DNA of 64,000 bases, taken from NCBI GenBank assembly GCA_024234395.1, contig JACKOH010000001.1, positions 1,817,001-1,881,000 on the forward strand, given 5' to 3'. The notes below the pieces were generated by a model that saw only the letters and a program-made list of their open reading frames with translations, was not told the DNA's origin and did no database searches. Below are positions 35,089 through 45,900 of this stretch, piece after piece (positions within the stretch are counted from its first letter, which is position 1; each line of letters opens with the position of its first letter). Made by a program: the position numbers and the translations under genes. This DNA comes from Pseudomonadales bacterium. GTDB taxonomy: Bacteria > Pseudomonadota > Gammaproteobacteria > Pseudomonadales > Pseudohongiellaceae.

Positions 35089-36351
35089 TCAACACTTGCC
35101 GACAACCGTGTCCAGCAACTGCGCCAACTGCTCTGTCCTGGCCCTTCTGGAGTGTGATCGAATCACCTCTTCCGTTGCAAGGGGAGCAGTGTCATTTTTC
35201 AACCTTTGCAAAAAATCAATAAGCCCCGCCTTGATCTCCGAACTGGAGTCCAGGGGAACGAGTGTATCTAACCCCGAATCCATCATTACTCGCGCAGTTT
35301 CACCTCTTGGATCGGTCAGCGCGAAAATGGGGCGCTTGGCACGAAAGTATTCATAGATCTTAGCCGGAATCTGGTGATTGCAGTTGGAAGCCTGGAATAA
35401 AAGAAGGCCATCTGCACTCACCATTTCATTCAGGGCGTCGCTATAGGGCAGAGGCGATGCCAATTGAACAAGATCATCAATCGCATATCGCCCCAGCATT
35501 GGCTGAAAGATGTTCTCATGGCCACTTGCTCTCAAAACAATGCTCAGCCTGGTGTTGTCGATGATACCTTCAGTTTTGAGCTCCGACAGGGCCCTGAAGA
35601 ACTGCGTCGGATCACGTTCAGAGGGGTATAACAATCCACTGTGAACCAAAGTTACCCTCCCCGGCGCTTCCTTTTGTAGAGATGCGTGTTGTAAGGATGC
35701 ATAGTCTTCAGTCGCACTAAAACTCTCTTCGTCGAACCCGTTTTCTATGGTTGACCATCTGTCAGCTGGAACGTCGGGATATCGCTCAAAGTACATTTTC
35801 TGGGTACCGGGCGTGGTAAACACAACCTTCGTGGCCGTATGCACAACACTTCGTTCGATTCTGCGATAAAGATTCCACTTTGTTTCATCCGTCGGATAGT
35901 GGTCATCAGTCATTGAGTCCCTGAAATCAGCTACCCAGGGTATGCTACTTGAACGATGCAATGTTCTGCCAATCAAATGGGCAGTGGCAATCGGATAGGT
36001 AGACCAGATCGCATCAGGCTTATACTTCAATATCATTGATTTACCTGAGAGGACAGCACCAAGCCACCAGCTCACCCAGCGGTCAGGTAATGCCAGTCGC
36101 CCCCAAAAGCGCCCACCAATGGCCAAATGCCGTGCGGTGTCAAGCCCGAACGCCCGCTTTACAACCAGATCAGACGGAATGTCTTTAAGCTGATTATCGC
36201 TGACTCGCTCGTAAGCCCTCGGATGAACTGTCAATATAATCGGCTCCCAACCGTACTCCCTTAAATACTGGGAGAATTTCAGTGTCCTGTGAACTCCGCT
36301 GCTGACGCCAACAGGAGGATAATGGTAGGCAATAAGTAAAACCTTCTTCAT
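35089..36351 (-). CDS. GT4-type glycosyltransferase
   Basis: 420 residues. KVLLIAYHYPPVGVSSGVHRTLKFSQYL, VADFRDSMTDDHYP, KVVFTTPGTQKMYFERYP, ENGFDEESF, VTLVHSGLLYPSERDPTQFF and DGLLLFQASNCNHQIPAKIYEYFRAKRPIFAL are the GT-B motifs. Similar in layout to the enzyme at 31786-33075, so the operon opens and closes with related transferases. First gene of the minus-strand operon; 33 bases precede the ACP gene. Confidence 0.87.
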   Translation of the reverse strand: MKKVLLIAYHYPPVGVSSGVHRTLKFSQYLREYGWEPIILTVHPRAYERVSDNQLKDIPSDLVVKRAFGLDTARHLAIGGRFWGRLALPDRWVSWWLGAVLSGKSMILKYKPDAIWSTYPIATAHLIGRTLHRSSSIPWVADFRDSMTDDHYPTDETKWNLYRRIERSVVHTATKVVFTTPGTQKMYFERYPDVPADRWSTIENGFDEESFSATEDYASLQHASLQKEAPGRVTLVHSGLLYPSERDPTQFFRALSELKTEGIIDNTRLSIVLRASGHENIFQPMLGRYAIDDLVQLASPLPYSDALNEMVSADGLLLFQASNCNHQIPAKIYEYFRAKRPIFALTDPRGETARVMMDSGLDTLVPLDSSSEIKAGLIDFLQRLKNDTAPLATEEVIRSHSRRARTEQLAQLLDTVVGKC

Positions 36352-36601
36352 TTCAAGGTGTTCCGCCCTGTTCAGCCATTTACGTACCCTACTTCTCGTA
36401 ATTACATGAATTTTCTCATATTATATCGGCGATCTGATCTGAGAATCAGAGAAAATGTGCAATTTCGGATAAAAATTGTGGCAAGCGGCTTATGATGGCT
36501 GTGGTCAGAAAGGATATGGCCGACAACAGGCTCAATTGGCGTTGGGCTGATCTGCCTGCCGGTTTGCCGCCGCAACCGATACATTGATGCTACGGAGCAA
36601 A

Positions 36602-37789
36602 ATGGATTTTCCTAAACCTAAAATTCCGACCCAGGCAGTCTTGTCCGGCAGCGGGTTCAGCTTGAAGAAGCAACCCCCGGATTTTCCCTCGATATTGGAC
36701 GCAAACCACAATGTGTTCGTTACCAGCGGTCGCATCGCTATCACATTGGCTTTGATGGACGCGAAAGTTGGAGATGGCGACGCAGTAATGGTCCCTGCTT
36801 ATCATTGCAGTTCGATGATAGAACCTGTTATTCAGGTTAATGCCAGGCCCGTGTTCTACCGTATTAACGAAGACACTTCCGTTGACTTTCAAGACCTGGT
36901 GAAAAAGTGCTCTCCCGATGTAAAAGCAATTCTCGGCACTCACTATTTTGGATTTCCTCAAGATCTAGGATCCCTGCGCCACCTGTGCGACCAGCGCGGA
37001 ATCGTCCTCATTGAAGATTGCGCCCACGCCTTCTTTGGCACGCTGGGAAAACATTCTATAGGAACTATCGGCGACTACTCTATAGCAAGTATTATGAAGT
37101 TTTTCCCGGTATACGATGGAGGATGCCTGGCATCCAGAAACCCTCTCGACTTTCCCGAAATCACCAGTGCAGGCAGAGGGTTTGAAATTAAATCTATCCT
37201 GAACACAGTTGAAAACTCACTCTACTACGGACGGCTGGCGTCATTAGGATTGTTTTTAAAGCCACCATTAAGATTGAAGGACCTCCTGTGGGAACGCTTT
37301 AAAAAGCGCCGCTCACAATCTGGCGGAAACATCCCTCTCGCTCCTGGGTCATCGGACGGGGGTTATGGGCTTGATGCGAATTGGCTTGACAAGAGCATGT
37401 CGAGATTTTCCAGATACGTTATGGACCACAGCAATCACCGAAAAATCGTCGAAGCCAGACGATACAACTTTCTGCGAATTCATGAGAAGTTATCGACGCT
37501 TCCAAACTGTGAACCGCTTTTTGAAGCGCTACCTGAGCATGTTGTACCCTATGTTTACCCTCTGAAGGTGCAGAATCCGCAAGGCGTGTTCCACCTGATG
37601 AAGAAAGAGGGAATACCCATAATCAGATTTGGGGAATTTCTCTGGAATGGAGTTGATGAAAGCATCTGCCCGAATAGTGTTTACCTTTCAAAAACGGTCT
37701 TTCAATTTCCCTGTAATCAGGCACTGACCGATACAGAAATCAACTGGATGACAAACCTGATCGCAGAGATCATTACCAACAACGCATAA
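36602..37789 (+). CDS. DegT/DnrJ/EryC1/StrS-family aminotransferase
   Basis: 395 residues from the ATG at 36602, preceded by CGGAG; in-frame TTG and ATG codons at 36584 and 36587 could extend it. A PLP enzyme of sugar aminotransferase type: VFVTSGRIAITLAL, VMVPAYHCSSMIEPV, VLIEDCAHAFFGTLG (Asp139 to PLP nitrogen), SIASIMKFFPVYDGG (Lys166 as Schiff base). It probably makes an amino sugar or transfers an amino group in sugar-nucleotide synthesis. First of a plus-strand set continuing with an acyltransferase that could acylate the new amine. Confidence 0.85.
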   Translation: MDFPKPKIPTQAVLSGSGFSLKKQPPDFPSILDANHNVFVTSGRIAITLALMDAKVGDGDAVMVPAYHCSSMIEPVIQVNARPVFYRINEDTSVDFQDLVKKCSPDVKAILGTHYFGFPQDLGSLRHLCDQRGIVLIEDCAHAFFGTLGKHSIGTIGDYSIASIMKFFPVYDGGCLASRNPLDFPEITSAGRGFEIKSILNTVENSLYYGRLASLGLFLKPPLRLKDLLWERFKKRRSQSGGNIPLAPGSSDGGYGLDANWLDKSMSRFSRYVMDHSNHRKIVEARRYNFLRIHEKLSTLPNCEPLFEALPEHVVPYVYPLKVQNPQGVFHLMKKEGIPIIRFGEFLWNGVDESICPNSVYLSKTVFQFPCNQALTDTEINWMTNLIAEIITNNA

Positions 37790-37805
37790 TTTCCTGGAAA
37801 CTTGA

Positions 37806-38795
37806 ATGCAGTGGTCTTTTTACCCTCTTACACAGTTTAACGAATTTCGAGACGACTGGCATAGACTGAATATAACCGGTCCGAATACGCCACTTTTTGA
37901 CTTACGTTTTGTCGAGCCGGGAATTGAGTTTTTCTCTACCGGCTGCGAGAAAATTGCTGCATGCCGGGAAGACAATATTACTATTGCACTAGCAATCATC
38001 TCAAAAAGGAAACCTGGATCCTGGGAGACATTTCAACCTTCGCAGAGCCCTTTGGGGATGTGGTTGCATGCTAAAAACTATGCAATCAGCGAATTACTAA
38101 CTTCACTTCAAACGTCGATTCCGGGCACCTGTCTGATCCTTGGTATCACTCAACAGGACCCCGCCCTGTTGACGAGACCGGATCAAGCCAAGCGCCTGAG
38201 AACATTAAATTACATTGAGACAGCTAGGATTTCAATTGACACTGACTGGGACACCTACTGGTCAAGCAGGGGAAAGAATTTACGACACAACTTAAACAAA
38301 CAGCGAAATAGATTCGACAAGAGCAACGTCGAAATCGATGTTGTCGAAATTACCAAGCCGGACGAATTGAATGAAGCCGTCAAGCAGTATGGAAAGATTG
38401 AGTCCGCTGGTTGGAAGCAAACGACCGGCACGGCCGTCAGCCTGGACAATGCTCAGGGCATGTTTTATGCAAAATTACTGAGTGAATTCGCCTCAACAGG
38501 TAACGCCAGAGTTTTTCAGCTTCTCCTGAATGGAAAGGTTGCGGCAACAGACCTGTGTATCGATGATGGAAAAACATTCATCATTTTGAAGACGACTTAT
38601 GACGAGGCGTACAGATCCAGTTCACCGGCACTTCTGATGCGTAAAGTTTATTTTGAAGATTTTTTTAAACATAAGCGTTTCCAAAAGATAGAATTTTACG
38701 GAAAACTAATGGATTGGCACACAAAGTGGAGTGACGATATTAGACAGATGTACCATATTAATTACCTGTCTAAATTAATGTCCATCATCAAGTAA
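37806..38795 (+). CDS. GNAT/BioF2-like (FemAB-type) acyltransferase
   Basis: 329 residues. The central DWDTYWSSRGKNLRHNLNKQRNRFDK block and ESAGWKQTTGTAVS with LLLNGKVAATDLCIDDGKTFIILKTTYDEAYRSSSPALLM are typical of the PF13480 acetyltransferase-like fold. Given the adjacent aminotransferase 16 bases upstream, N-acylation of an amino sugar is plausible, but the acyl donor is not evident. It is a distinct family from the FemAB-like protein at 3569-4615. Confidence 0.8.
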   Translation: MQWSFYPLTQFNEFRDDWHRLNITGPNTPLFDLRFVEPGIEFFSTGCEKIAACREDNITIALAIISKRKPGSWETFQPSQSPLGMWLHAKNYAISELLTSLQTSIPGTCLILGITQQDPALLTRPDQAKRLRTLNYIETARISIDTDWDTYWSSRGKNLRHNLNKQRNRFDKSNVEIDVVEITKPDELNEAVKQYGKIESAGWKQTTGTAVSLDNAQGMFYAKLLSEFASTGNARVFQLLLNGKVAATDLCIDDGKTFIILKTTYDEAYRSSSPALLMRKVYFEDFFKHKRFQKIEFYGKLMDWHTKWSDDIRQMYHINYLSKLMSIIK

Positions 38796-38855
38796 TTGTA
38801 GTCGAGTTTATCTCTACAGGCAGATACCTGAAAAATACCCGAAAAGGAACTTACG

Positions 38856-39755
38856 ATGCACAACTCCAGGCTAAGCATATTATCCAATGCAACTGAAGAA
38901 GACGTGTTTTTAGATCCCTACCCTCACTTGGTTGTAAGGAACGCACTCGATAAAGAGATTTTTCAACAGTTAAGAGACGAACAGCCCGACGTCGATATCG
39001 TACTGAACGGTAGAGAAAAAAAGGACACATGGTATGACTACCCGGCAATACTCGCCTGCGAAAATAACGACGTAAGTCCGCTGTGGCGGGAATTCATGGA
39101 GTATCACACTTCCGATATATTCTTCAGGGAGATTCTGCGCATATTCAAAAACGCGCTAAACAGAACTTATCCAGATCTGGAAGATACACTCGGGAAAGAA
39201 CTCAAAGCACTGAGTTGCAGCAGACGAAGGACTGGCGCTGCCAAAAACCCCAGGAATTATGAAACAGATTTATCCATGGAATGCCAGTTTTACGTTAATT
39301 TTACTGAGCAGCCACGCGCAGTAAGAGGCCCCCATGTCGATCGCCCCACGGAACTCTATGCGGCATTGCTTTACTTTAGAGGTGATGACGACGATTCTGT
39401 TGGGAGCGATCTAGATATTTGTAAGGCTAAAAATGTAACAGAGTTATATCCCAGCCCTGGAAAAATAAAAGTCGATGAACCTCCAATGGAAGTAATAGAT
39501 AACAAGGTTGATGTAGTACGAACTGTTAAATACGAAGCAAATACGCTGGTTTTCTTCATAAATTCTGAAAGGTCTATTCATGCCGTCTCTCCGCGAACTG
39601 CAACGCCTGTCCCACGCAGACATGTCAATTTTACCGGCGACTTGTTTAACCTTGATAATAAGGAACTGTTCGAAGTCCTCCATACACCGAAACATAAATT
39701 GAAGGTTTGGCTGGAAGAGCAACCCCTCATCTGGCGATTTGCGAATTATCTTTAG
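38856..39755 (+). CDS. 2-oxoglutarate-Fe(II) oxygenase superfamily protein
   Basis: 299 residues. Iron ligands are visible as His160-x-Asp162 in GPHVDRPTELYAALLYF and His242 in SIHAVSPRTATPVPRR, with Arg254 or Arg255 positioned for 2-oxoglutarate. The beta-helix core fits. It would hydroxylate or otherwise oxidise a sugar, lipid or protein side chain using 2-oxoglutarate and O2. 60 bases follow the acyltransferase, with an AAGGAA ribosome site. Substrate not predictable. Confidence 0.75.
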   Translation: MHNSRLSILSNATEEDVFLDPYPHLVVRNALDKEIFQQLRDEQPDVDIVLNGREKKDTWYDYPAILACENNDVSPLWREFMEYHTSDIFFREILRIFKNALNRTYPDLEDTLGKELKALSCSRRRTGAAKNPRNYETDLSMECQFYVNFTEQPRAVRGPHVDRPTELYAALLYFRGDDDDSVGSDLDICKAKNVTELYPSPGKIKVDEPPMEVIDNKVDVVRTVKYEANTLVFFINSERSIHAVSPRTATPVPRRHVNFTGDLFNLDNKELFEVLHTPKHKLKVWLEEQPLIWRFANYL

Positions 39756-39910
39756 CGGCTTCAGGGTACTATGAACGAAAATGTTGATCCTGCCACGGTT
39801 TAACTTCTGAGCGAAGCATTACGCACGGGAGGATCGAACTCGATTGGCTGAGCTCTTTTTACACACTCACCACTCAGTTACTGCTCAACCGGAGAGAATA
39901 GCTACAGACT

Positions 39911-40966
39911 ATGGGACCAAACAAAGTATACATCGTCCACAGACGGATCAAACACCACGCAAAGCACTCAGGGTATAGTTCTGTGTTTGAATACATGAAT
40001 TACCCAAGAGCGGAAGGCGGCTTACTAAGCGCGCTGGCAACAAAATTCCTGCCCAAATCCATCAGGTGGCGGCTTCACATTCTCAGGCCTCAGCAGGTAG
40101 GAGACCAGGGTCTTATCCCTGAACTAACGGCGTTATCTACTGCCATGTCCAGCAAGCCAGGCCTGTGCCATTTCATTTACGGCGAGGACACTTATTTCTA
40201 TACACCTTTATGGCAGCACAAAAACAAGAAGGTGGTTGCAACTTATCACTATCCGCCCGCCAGACTCGATGAGAGAGTTAGCCACTCGATCCTCTGCCAT
40301 CTAGATGCTGTTATACTCATGTCAGAAAGTCAGAGGGTCTGGTTTGAAAAGTATCTGCCAGCTGAGAAGATTTATGTCATACACCATCATGTTGATACCG
40401 ATTTTTTCGTACCTCCAAGCCAACCTGCCGATGACAATAAAAAGTTCAAAGTTATAAGTGTTGGTGGTACATTGAGGGATATGAAGGTACTGCTGGAAAC
40501 AATTCAGCATCTTAATGACCTGATCGGAGAGGAAAATATCGAGTTTAATCTACTGGTGCCGCTCCGTGAGCGTGACCCGTTCAGAAGGTTTGTTAATGTT
40601 AATCTTCCCGACAATATTTCTGACGAAGATCTTCGTGAGCTTTACCAGAAATCTACCCTTGGCTTTATGCCGCTGGTCGACTGTACAGCGAACAACGCCG
40701 TGCTTGAGATGATGGCCTGCGGAATTCCAGTCGCTTGTACTGCATGCGGAGGCATAACTGATTATCTAAAGGAAGATGGTGCACTACTGTTACATAAAAA
40801 GCAGACCTCCACCGAGATAGCATCTGACATTAAAAGCCTGCTGGATCAGCCCTTGAAAAGGAAGGCAATGGGCGAATTTAATCGTCAATATTCGGTGGAA
40901 AACTTTTCCCTTGATGTAATCTCTAATCGGTTGCGGGGGTTTTATAGCGAAATTATGGCCCGATAA
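39911..40966 (+). CDS. GT4-type glycosyltransferase
   Basis: 351 residues. KVYIVHRRIKHHAKHSGYSSVFEYM, VVATYHYPPARLDERVSHS, VIHHHVDTDFFVPPS, KVISVGGTLRDMKVLLETI and DCTANNAVLEMMACGIPVACTACGGITDYL fit a GT-B enzyme of the GT4 kind with the EX7E-type Glu in LEMMACG. It lies downstream of the oxygenase and upstream of the IS630 copy 2, which inserted about 150 bases after its stop. Confidence 0.85.
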   Translation: MGPNKVYIVHRRIKHHAKHSGYSSVFEYMNYPRAEGGLLSALATKFLPKSIRWRLHILRPQQVGDQGLIPELTALSTAMSSKPGLCHFIYGEDTYFYTPLWQHKNKKVVATYHYPPARLDERVSHSILCHLDAVILMSESQRVWFEKYLPAEKIYVIHHHVDTDFFVPPSQPADDNKKFKVISVGGTLRDMKVLLETIQHLNDLIGEENIEFNLLVPLRERDPFRRFVNVNLPDNISDEDLRELYQKSTLGFMPLVDCTANNAVLEMMACGIPVACTACGGITDYLKEDGALLLHKKQTSTEIASDIKSLLDQPLKRKAMGEFNRQYSVENFSLDVISNRLRGFYSEIMAR

Positions 40967-41114
40967 ATTTTGATTCGTGAAACCCTAGTGACCCTTCAAT
41001 CTGAAAAAAGAAAACCACTGAGCAAGTCAGAAACACTTATCCTGCAACATTTTCACTGGACAACGTTTACTACACTTAAAGCCCCAGGGGATATCTGTAT
41101 CTGCTCGCCAACTA

Positions 41115-42206
41115 TTAACCCGGCGATTAACTATATCTGTTACGTGGCATAACGGATCTTCTCATGGCAAAAGTATTTCATCACGCGTGCTGGTTTCTTC
41201 TGCAGCATCCGCATGTGAGACTTTACTTTTTTCTTGAGCTGATCTTTTGTTCTTGCCGGCTTGCCGCTATGGACGCCGGCTTTCACATCACAGTTTAAAT
41301 ATTCGTCCGGATTTAACTCGGGTGAGTAGGATGGCAGATAGAACACGGCAATCTCATCTCCATGTTTCGCTATCCAGGCTTTGAATACCTTTGCATGATG
41401 CACTCGGAGATTATCCCGTATCAAATACACTTTCCGACCCGAAGCTTTGATCAACCGCTTGCAAAAATCAATGAGAATGTCTGTGTTCATTGAACCATCA
41501 AACACACGAAATCTGACTTTGCCCTGGTTCGTGACTGCAGAAACCATGTTGGTCGATGAGCGATTCGCATTCAGCCGAACCATGGGCGTTTTGCCTTTCG
41601 GGGCATAACCTCTTTCATGCTGGCTATCATTTCGCATGCCAGTCTCGTCACTCCAGTAAATCTCGGCATTTTCGTGTTTCGCCATGGCCTTGATATCCGG
41701 ATAATCTTCTTTCAGCCACCGTTGTACCGCTTTCGGGTTTTGTTCGTAAGCTTTTTTCACCGGCTTCTGCGGTGTCATGCCCCAGCGCTTCAGATAATCG
41801 CCTACAGTGCGAATCGGAAGATCAATGCCAAGCTTGGTCAAGACCAATTCACCAACGGCTTTGCGCGTCCACAACACGTAATCGAGCTTCAGCTGATCAG
41901 GCGTCTTGTCAACTATCATCGATCGAATCATCTGTTCCTGATCTGCCGACAACCGTCTGGCATCTCCAACTTTTCGACCGCCCCGGTTTACCTTGAGATG
42001 CTTTGCATCAAGTTTCAGCCAACGACCCACAGTATCAGCGTGCACGCCACCCAGCTCCTCTCCTATCTCTGCTCGGGTGAGTCCGCGTTTACGCAACCGA
42101 TGTGCCATCCGGCGCTTCTCTTCAATAACCTCTCGTGGTAATTTTCTTGTATCAATTTTCGTTTCCATTCGTGGATTATATCAGATATTCTTTACCACCG
42201 GGTTAA
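41115..42206 (-). mobile_element. IS630-family element, copy 2 (1092 bp, inverted)
   Basis: Same length and ends as copy 1 (TTAACCCGG...CCGGGTTAA) with TA at 41113-41114 and 42207-42208. Orientation is opposite to copy 1, so the pair bounds a 15.5-kb segment as inverted repeats. The element truncates the deacetylase-like gene at 42207. Confidence 0.92.
41140..42168 (-). CDS. IS630-family transposase (copy 2)
   Basis: 342 residues, no frameshift. Compared with copy 1 it has substitutions including Gly173 to Ser and Leu251 to Arg, each next to a catalytic Asp (174 and 252), plus Val196 to Met, Leu266 to Ile and changes near the C-terminus (YFCHEKIRYAT). The DDE residues themselves remain. The charged Arg in the buried beta-strand before Asp252 might reduce activity. 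Confidence 0.92.
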   Translation of the reverse strand: METKIDTRKLPREVIEEKRRMAHRLRKRGLTRAEIGEELGGVHADTVGRWLKLDAKHLKVNRGGRKVGDARRLSADQEQMIRSMIVDKTPDQLKLDYVLWTRKAVGELVLTKLGIDLPIRTVGDYLKRWGMTPQKPVKKAYEQNPKAVQRWLKEDYPDIKAMAKHENAEIYWSDETGMRNDSQHERGYAPKGKTPMVRLNANRSSTNMVSAVTNQGKVRFRVFDGSMNTDILIDFCKRLIKASGRKVYLIRDNLRVHHAKVFKAWIAKHGDEIAVFYLPSYSPELNPDEYLNCDVKAGVHSGKPARTKDQLKKKVKSHMRMLQKKPARVMKYFCHEKIRYAT

Positions 42207-42926
42207 TAAGTCGGCGAGATTTATGGAGTTTAAAGGAATCATAACAATGCCATTATCTCTGGTGTCGTCCGGTTTTCTGAAATCATGCTTTGCCGGGCGA
42301 TACGCTCTGCGCGGTGCCCCGCCGCATTCTGTATACCTTCCAACCATGGGCGAAGAATCTATACTGGTAGGTACAGTATCTCTTTGTACCCCCCAATGGG
42401 ACACTGGTTCCAGGGTTAATTCGGCTCTTACGCCACCTTTATCGAAAGTATCTATAATTTCGTTAGTTAGGAAACCGGCGCCATATCGGGTTCGGGAAAC
42501 TTGTTCGCCGGCCCAATCACTAAACGCTTCCATAGAATATTTTGTACATGCGGCTAGCCAACGTGCGTCTTCAAATTCATGAATCCATTTTTGATGCCTG
42601 GGACTCCACCTAAGAGGATGCGGATGAATACCAAAATAGTCATCGGCCCTTCTCGCACTTTCGATAACTTCTGGAGCATGGGTCATAGCGAAGCTTGATG
42701 TTCCAAATACTTCTCCAATCTGCGGGTCCGTTCGAAAATACCAGCCAACTCGTGGCGATGAAACAAAATTTTCCTGCAACCTCGATCTGAATGATGCGAT
42801 GAACTGAGCCATCAACCTGTACCCTTCCCACTCACCAAGGGTGTTGGAAGAAAACTGGAAAGCATCAGGCTCTACGTCTATAGATAAAAATGCTGGTATC
42901 GACTTCTTATTAGGCCTATTCAACAT
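42192..42926 (-). pseudogene. Truncated polysaccharide deacetylase-like gene (DIEPD type)
   Basis: The first about 240 codons are a paralogue of the protein at 25637-26662: AFLSIDVEPDAFQF, GIHPHPLRWSPRH and GFLTNEIIDTFDKGGVRAELTLEPV. The reading frame then enters the IS630 copy at 42207 and stops at 42192, so the C-terminal third is missing. On the far side of the insertion the original frame would have continued for only about 19 codons before a stop, so further decay or deletion may predate or accompany the insertion. GGATG ribosome site at good spacing. Lies 32 bases downstream of the giant secreted protein gene, same operon. Confidence 0.8.
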
Positions 42927-42958
42927 TTAGTAATCATCCATAATTAATCGGAGGCTTC

Positions 42959-45900
42959 TTAGTAAATATACAGCCTGGTTGGCAAGGGCGTATACACAAA
43001 ATCGCCGCCATCAGGCCAGTACGCAACAAATATTTGTAAATCTAAAGGCGTGTCCATATATCCTTCAAATAGAGTGAGTTCGAAAGTCTTCCAGAAAATA
43101 CCGCTATCGAAGGCAACCAACTGTTTCAGATCAGCATTGATCGGTATCAACTGCCTGCTGGGTGTAACTGAATACAGTTGCTCTTCTACCTGGGCGATTA
43201 GAAAGACTTCGATGGCCTTACCACGATCTTGCAACTCAGGTGTAATGGAAACTGTGATGTGTACTAAATCCTGAATAGTCGCGTCCGTATAGTATGCACA
43301 TTCACCGTCTCGGGTTAATCCTATTGAGAATTTCGCCCGCGACTCCTCTCCATCAAGGTAGATACCGTTCTGCGTGGGTCGTGTAGCATGTTGCAGGCTG
43401 TCCTGCAGCACAGACTCTATTGCGCTTGCCTCGGTTGTATCAATATCCAGCCCATAAGCGCTCTTAACGGCAACCCAATCACGAACGTACTGACAGTGAT
43501 AGGCAGAGTCAGGTGGCATCCATAGAGCCGGATCGTCAAATCCTTTTGAAAGATAAGTACTGGCACTCATAACAACGAGAGCGTCGGCTAGGAGAGAATC
43601 TATTGCGTAGGCTTGAAACCGATCTTGTTGCCAAATTTCTGCCCCACTGTTGAGAGCTTCCCTTAATGGAACGAGATGGTCAATTTCAAGATCGCCTGGG
43701 TCGGTATAAAAATCACCGGTGTAAGGGTCCTGCCAAAGTCCCGATGTGACGCGGCATCCGAAGTCGTCATAAGCAGGTAGTTTCAACGACTCAATAGCCA
43801 ATAATCTATTTCTTGTATCAATACAGGTATCATCCAACCCGTCCCAGCCAGGCAAATAGTCTCTACTGTCAACTGCCTGCTCTTCTGAGGCTGAGTCTTC
43901 CGTGAACTGTAATGGGAAAGCTACGCCCCAAACCGGGTTCTGATTAAAACTCCCCATCCACGAATTAAAATTAGCGGCGGCTTTCACGCGCCTCCAGGCG
44001 TCATCTGCCCCTTCAGCCCTGTGCTTTACCGCGTAACTTATAGCCGGTAACAGATTGGCCCAATAATTTGTTGCACTCGGAGAGTCTGCGAGTTCACCAG
44101 CGCACGGCTCGCCCAGGTAGATCTTACTCCAGCGTCGAAAATTGAGTCCGGTCATATCCGTGTCACCGGCCCTGAAGGTATATAGTCCAGCCCGGCAGTA
44201 TCTGTCCTGAAGCAGCCCAATTGGAAATTTGTAGTTAAAATCCCTCAGCGCGATCAGGTCAGACATGTCGTCAAGCGGATCGATGTCACTGAGAAAACCC
44301 AGCGTCTGGACCCTGAAGTTGTGCTGCCAGGGGCCAATTACTCCCACTCCGTAGGCGCGGTCGTCATAACTTATGCCCAACTCGTTCACGCCCACTCTTG
44401 CGACATAGCTCGCCATGTTGTAGGCAAACCGATCAGTAAGTCCATTATCGCCAGTCAGTGCCGCGTACATCCCCGCTGCTCGCCAGCACCATGCCTGACC
44501 ACGAGTCTGAAGCAGGTCTAGCCGCTGCTCTCCAACACCACCACCGTTTCCCCAGGTTTGCACCAGATAACAAGTGCTTGCAGTGTGGCCAAGGGTATCG
44601 AGGTGGACTGGATTGCCAGTAAGCAAGTACGCCAGATATCCTGTGGATGGGAAGTGGGCCCGTTCCCAACAAAGGCCGCTGCCACACAGTTGATTAACAC
44701 CACCCTGATTTTCTCCCTGTACTGTCCATTTGCCAAATTTTTCTGGCTCAAGAATTCGTCCCGTATCAATATCGCGCCAAACAATTCTGTAGCTTCCTAT
44801 CGCATAGGCATTTGCAATTACTGATGAGTAAGCTTCCGCGCTGGGATTAGCCAAATAGGCCGCATCCCACTTTGGGAGTATACCGATCTGTGGTTGGTAA
44901 CCGCCCGCACCCATGCTCGCCGTGTGATCGCCCTTGTCCATAGGAGCATAATTCTGATAACTGCCAGGAGTGGCATCGGAACTTAGAGGATAGTTGGGTA
45001 CCAGACCGGATTTCACTAGCTGCTTCACATCCTGTGAGGCCTTGGCAAATTGACCATCAAAAAACTCAGCTACCCAGCGAGTATTGCGTGCCTGCGAAAT
45101 CTGATATTCTTTTGACTGATCACCCACGGTCACCGTCGCACTATACTGAGCCTGGGCAGTAACATAGTTAACGTAACCATTCTCGACAGCTATCGTTACA
45201 TGTCGTTCACCCTGGCTGAATTGTTGTACGTAAAACAGGACCAACAAGTCACCTGCCATTTCCCGATACCAGTTCTCTACCATGTAAGGCCCCCTTTCAG
45301 TGTAAAAAGGGATACCTGGTTCAATGATAGCGCCATCGATATCAATGGAAATTCCGGTTGAGGCAAGTGAATCAACCTCACCCGCGTAGCCGGCAACAAC
45401 GGCAAATTTACATGAGCCGTCATTCCAGCGCACTCGGCAAACCGTCTGGGCGTTCGGATAACCTGGTCGGTCCGTCGCGCCTTTCGGCAAGCCGACACCT
45501 AAGGAAAATGGCCCGTTACCCTCTATGTTCAATTCCAATTGATAGTTCTGCAAGCCCTCGCCAAGCACTGTAGCCTCGGTTACTTGCGGTAAGAATTCGT
45601 TCTCGCGCTGTGTTGCGGTTTTGGATTGATACTGCAGTCCGGGCTGAGGATTGGGCGATGGCGTTGTTGCTTGTGATTGCCCTGGTTTTGATGTTGATGT
45701 TTGAGCAGTAGTTTCCGCGACCTTATACAGCCAAACAGGCTGATTGACATTTGAAACTCCGATATACACATCGTAGTCAGGAATATATTGCAGCTTTGAA
45801 TAAACTCGACTATCCCCACCGGTAGGACCGATTGTATGTTTAACATCGGTGTAAGTATTGGGGGCTGAGGGATTCCAAACAGTTACATTTGACTCACCGG

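Noticed and set aside
19364..42206. IS21 and IS630 elements as one composite transposon
   Set aside because: The elements are of different families with their own target duplications, and the IS630 copies show independent TA sites; no composite boundary is supported.
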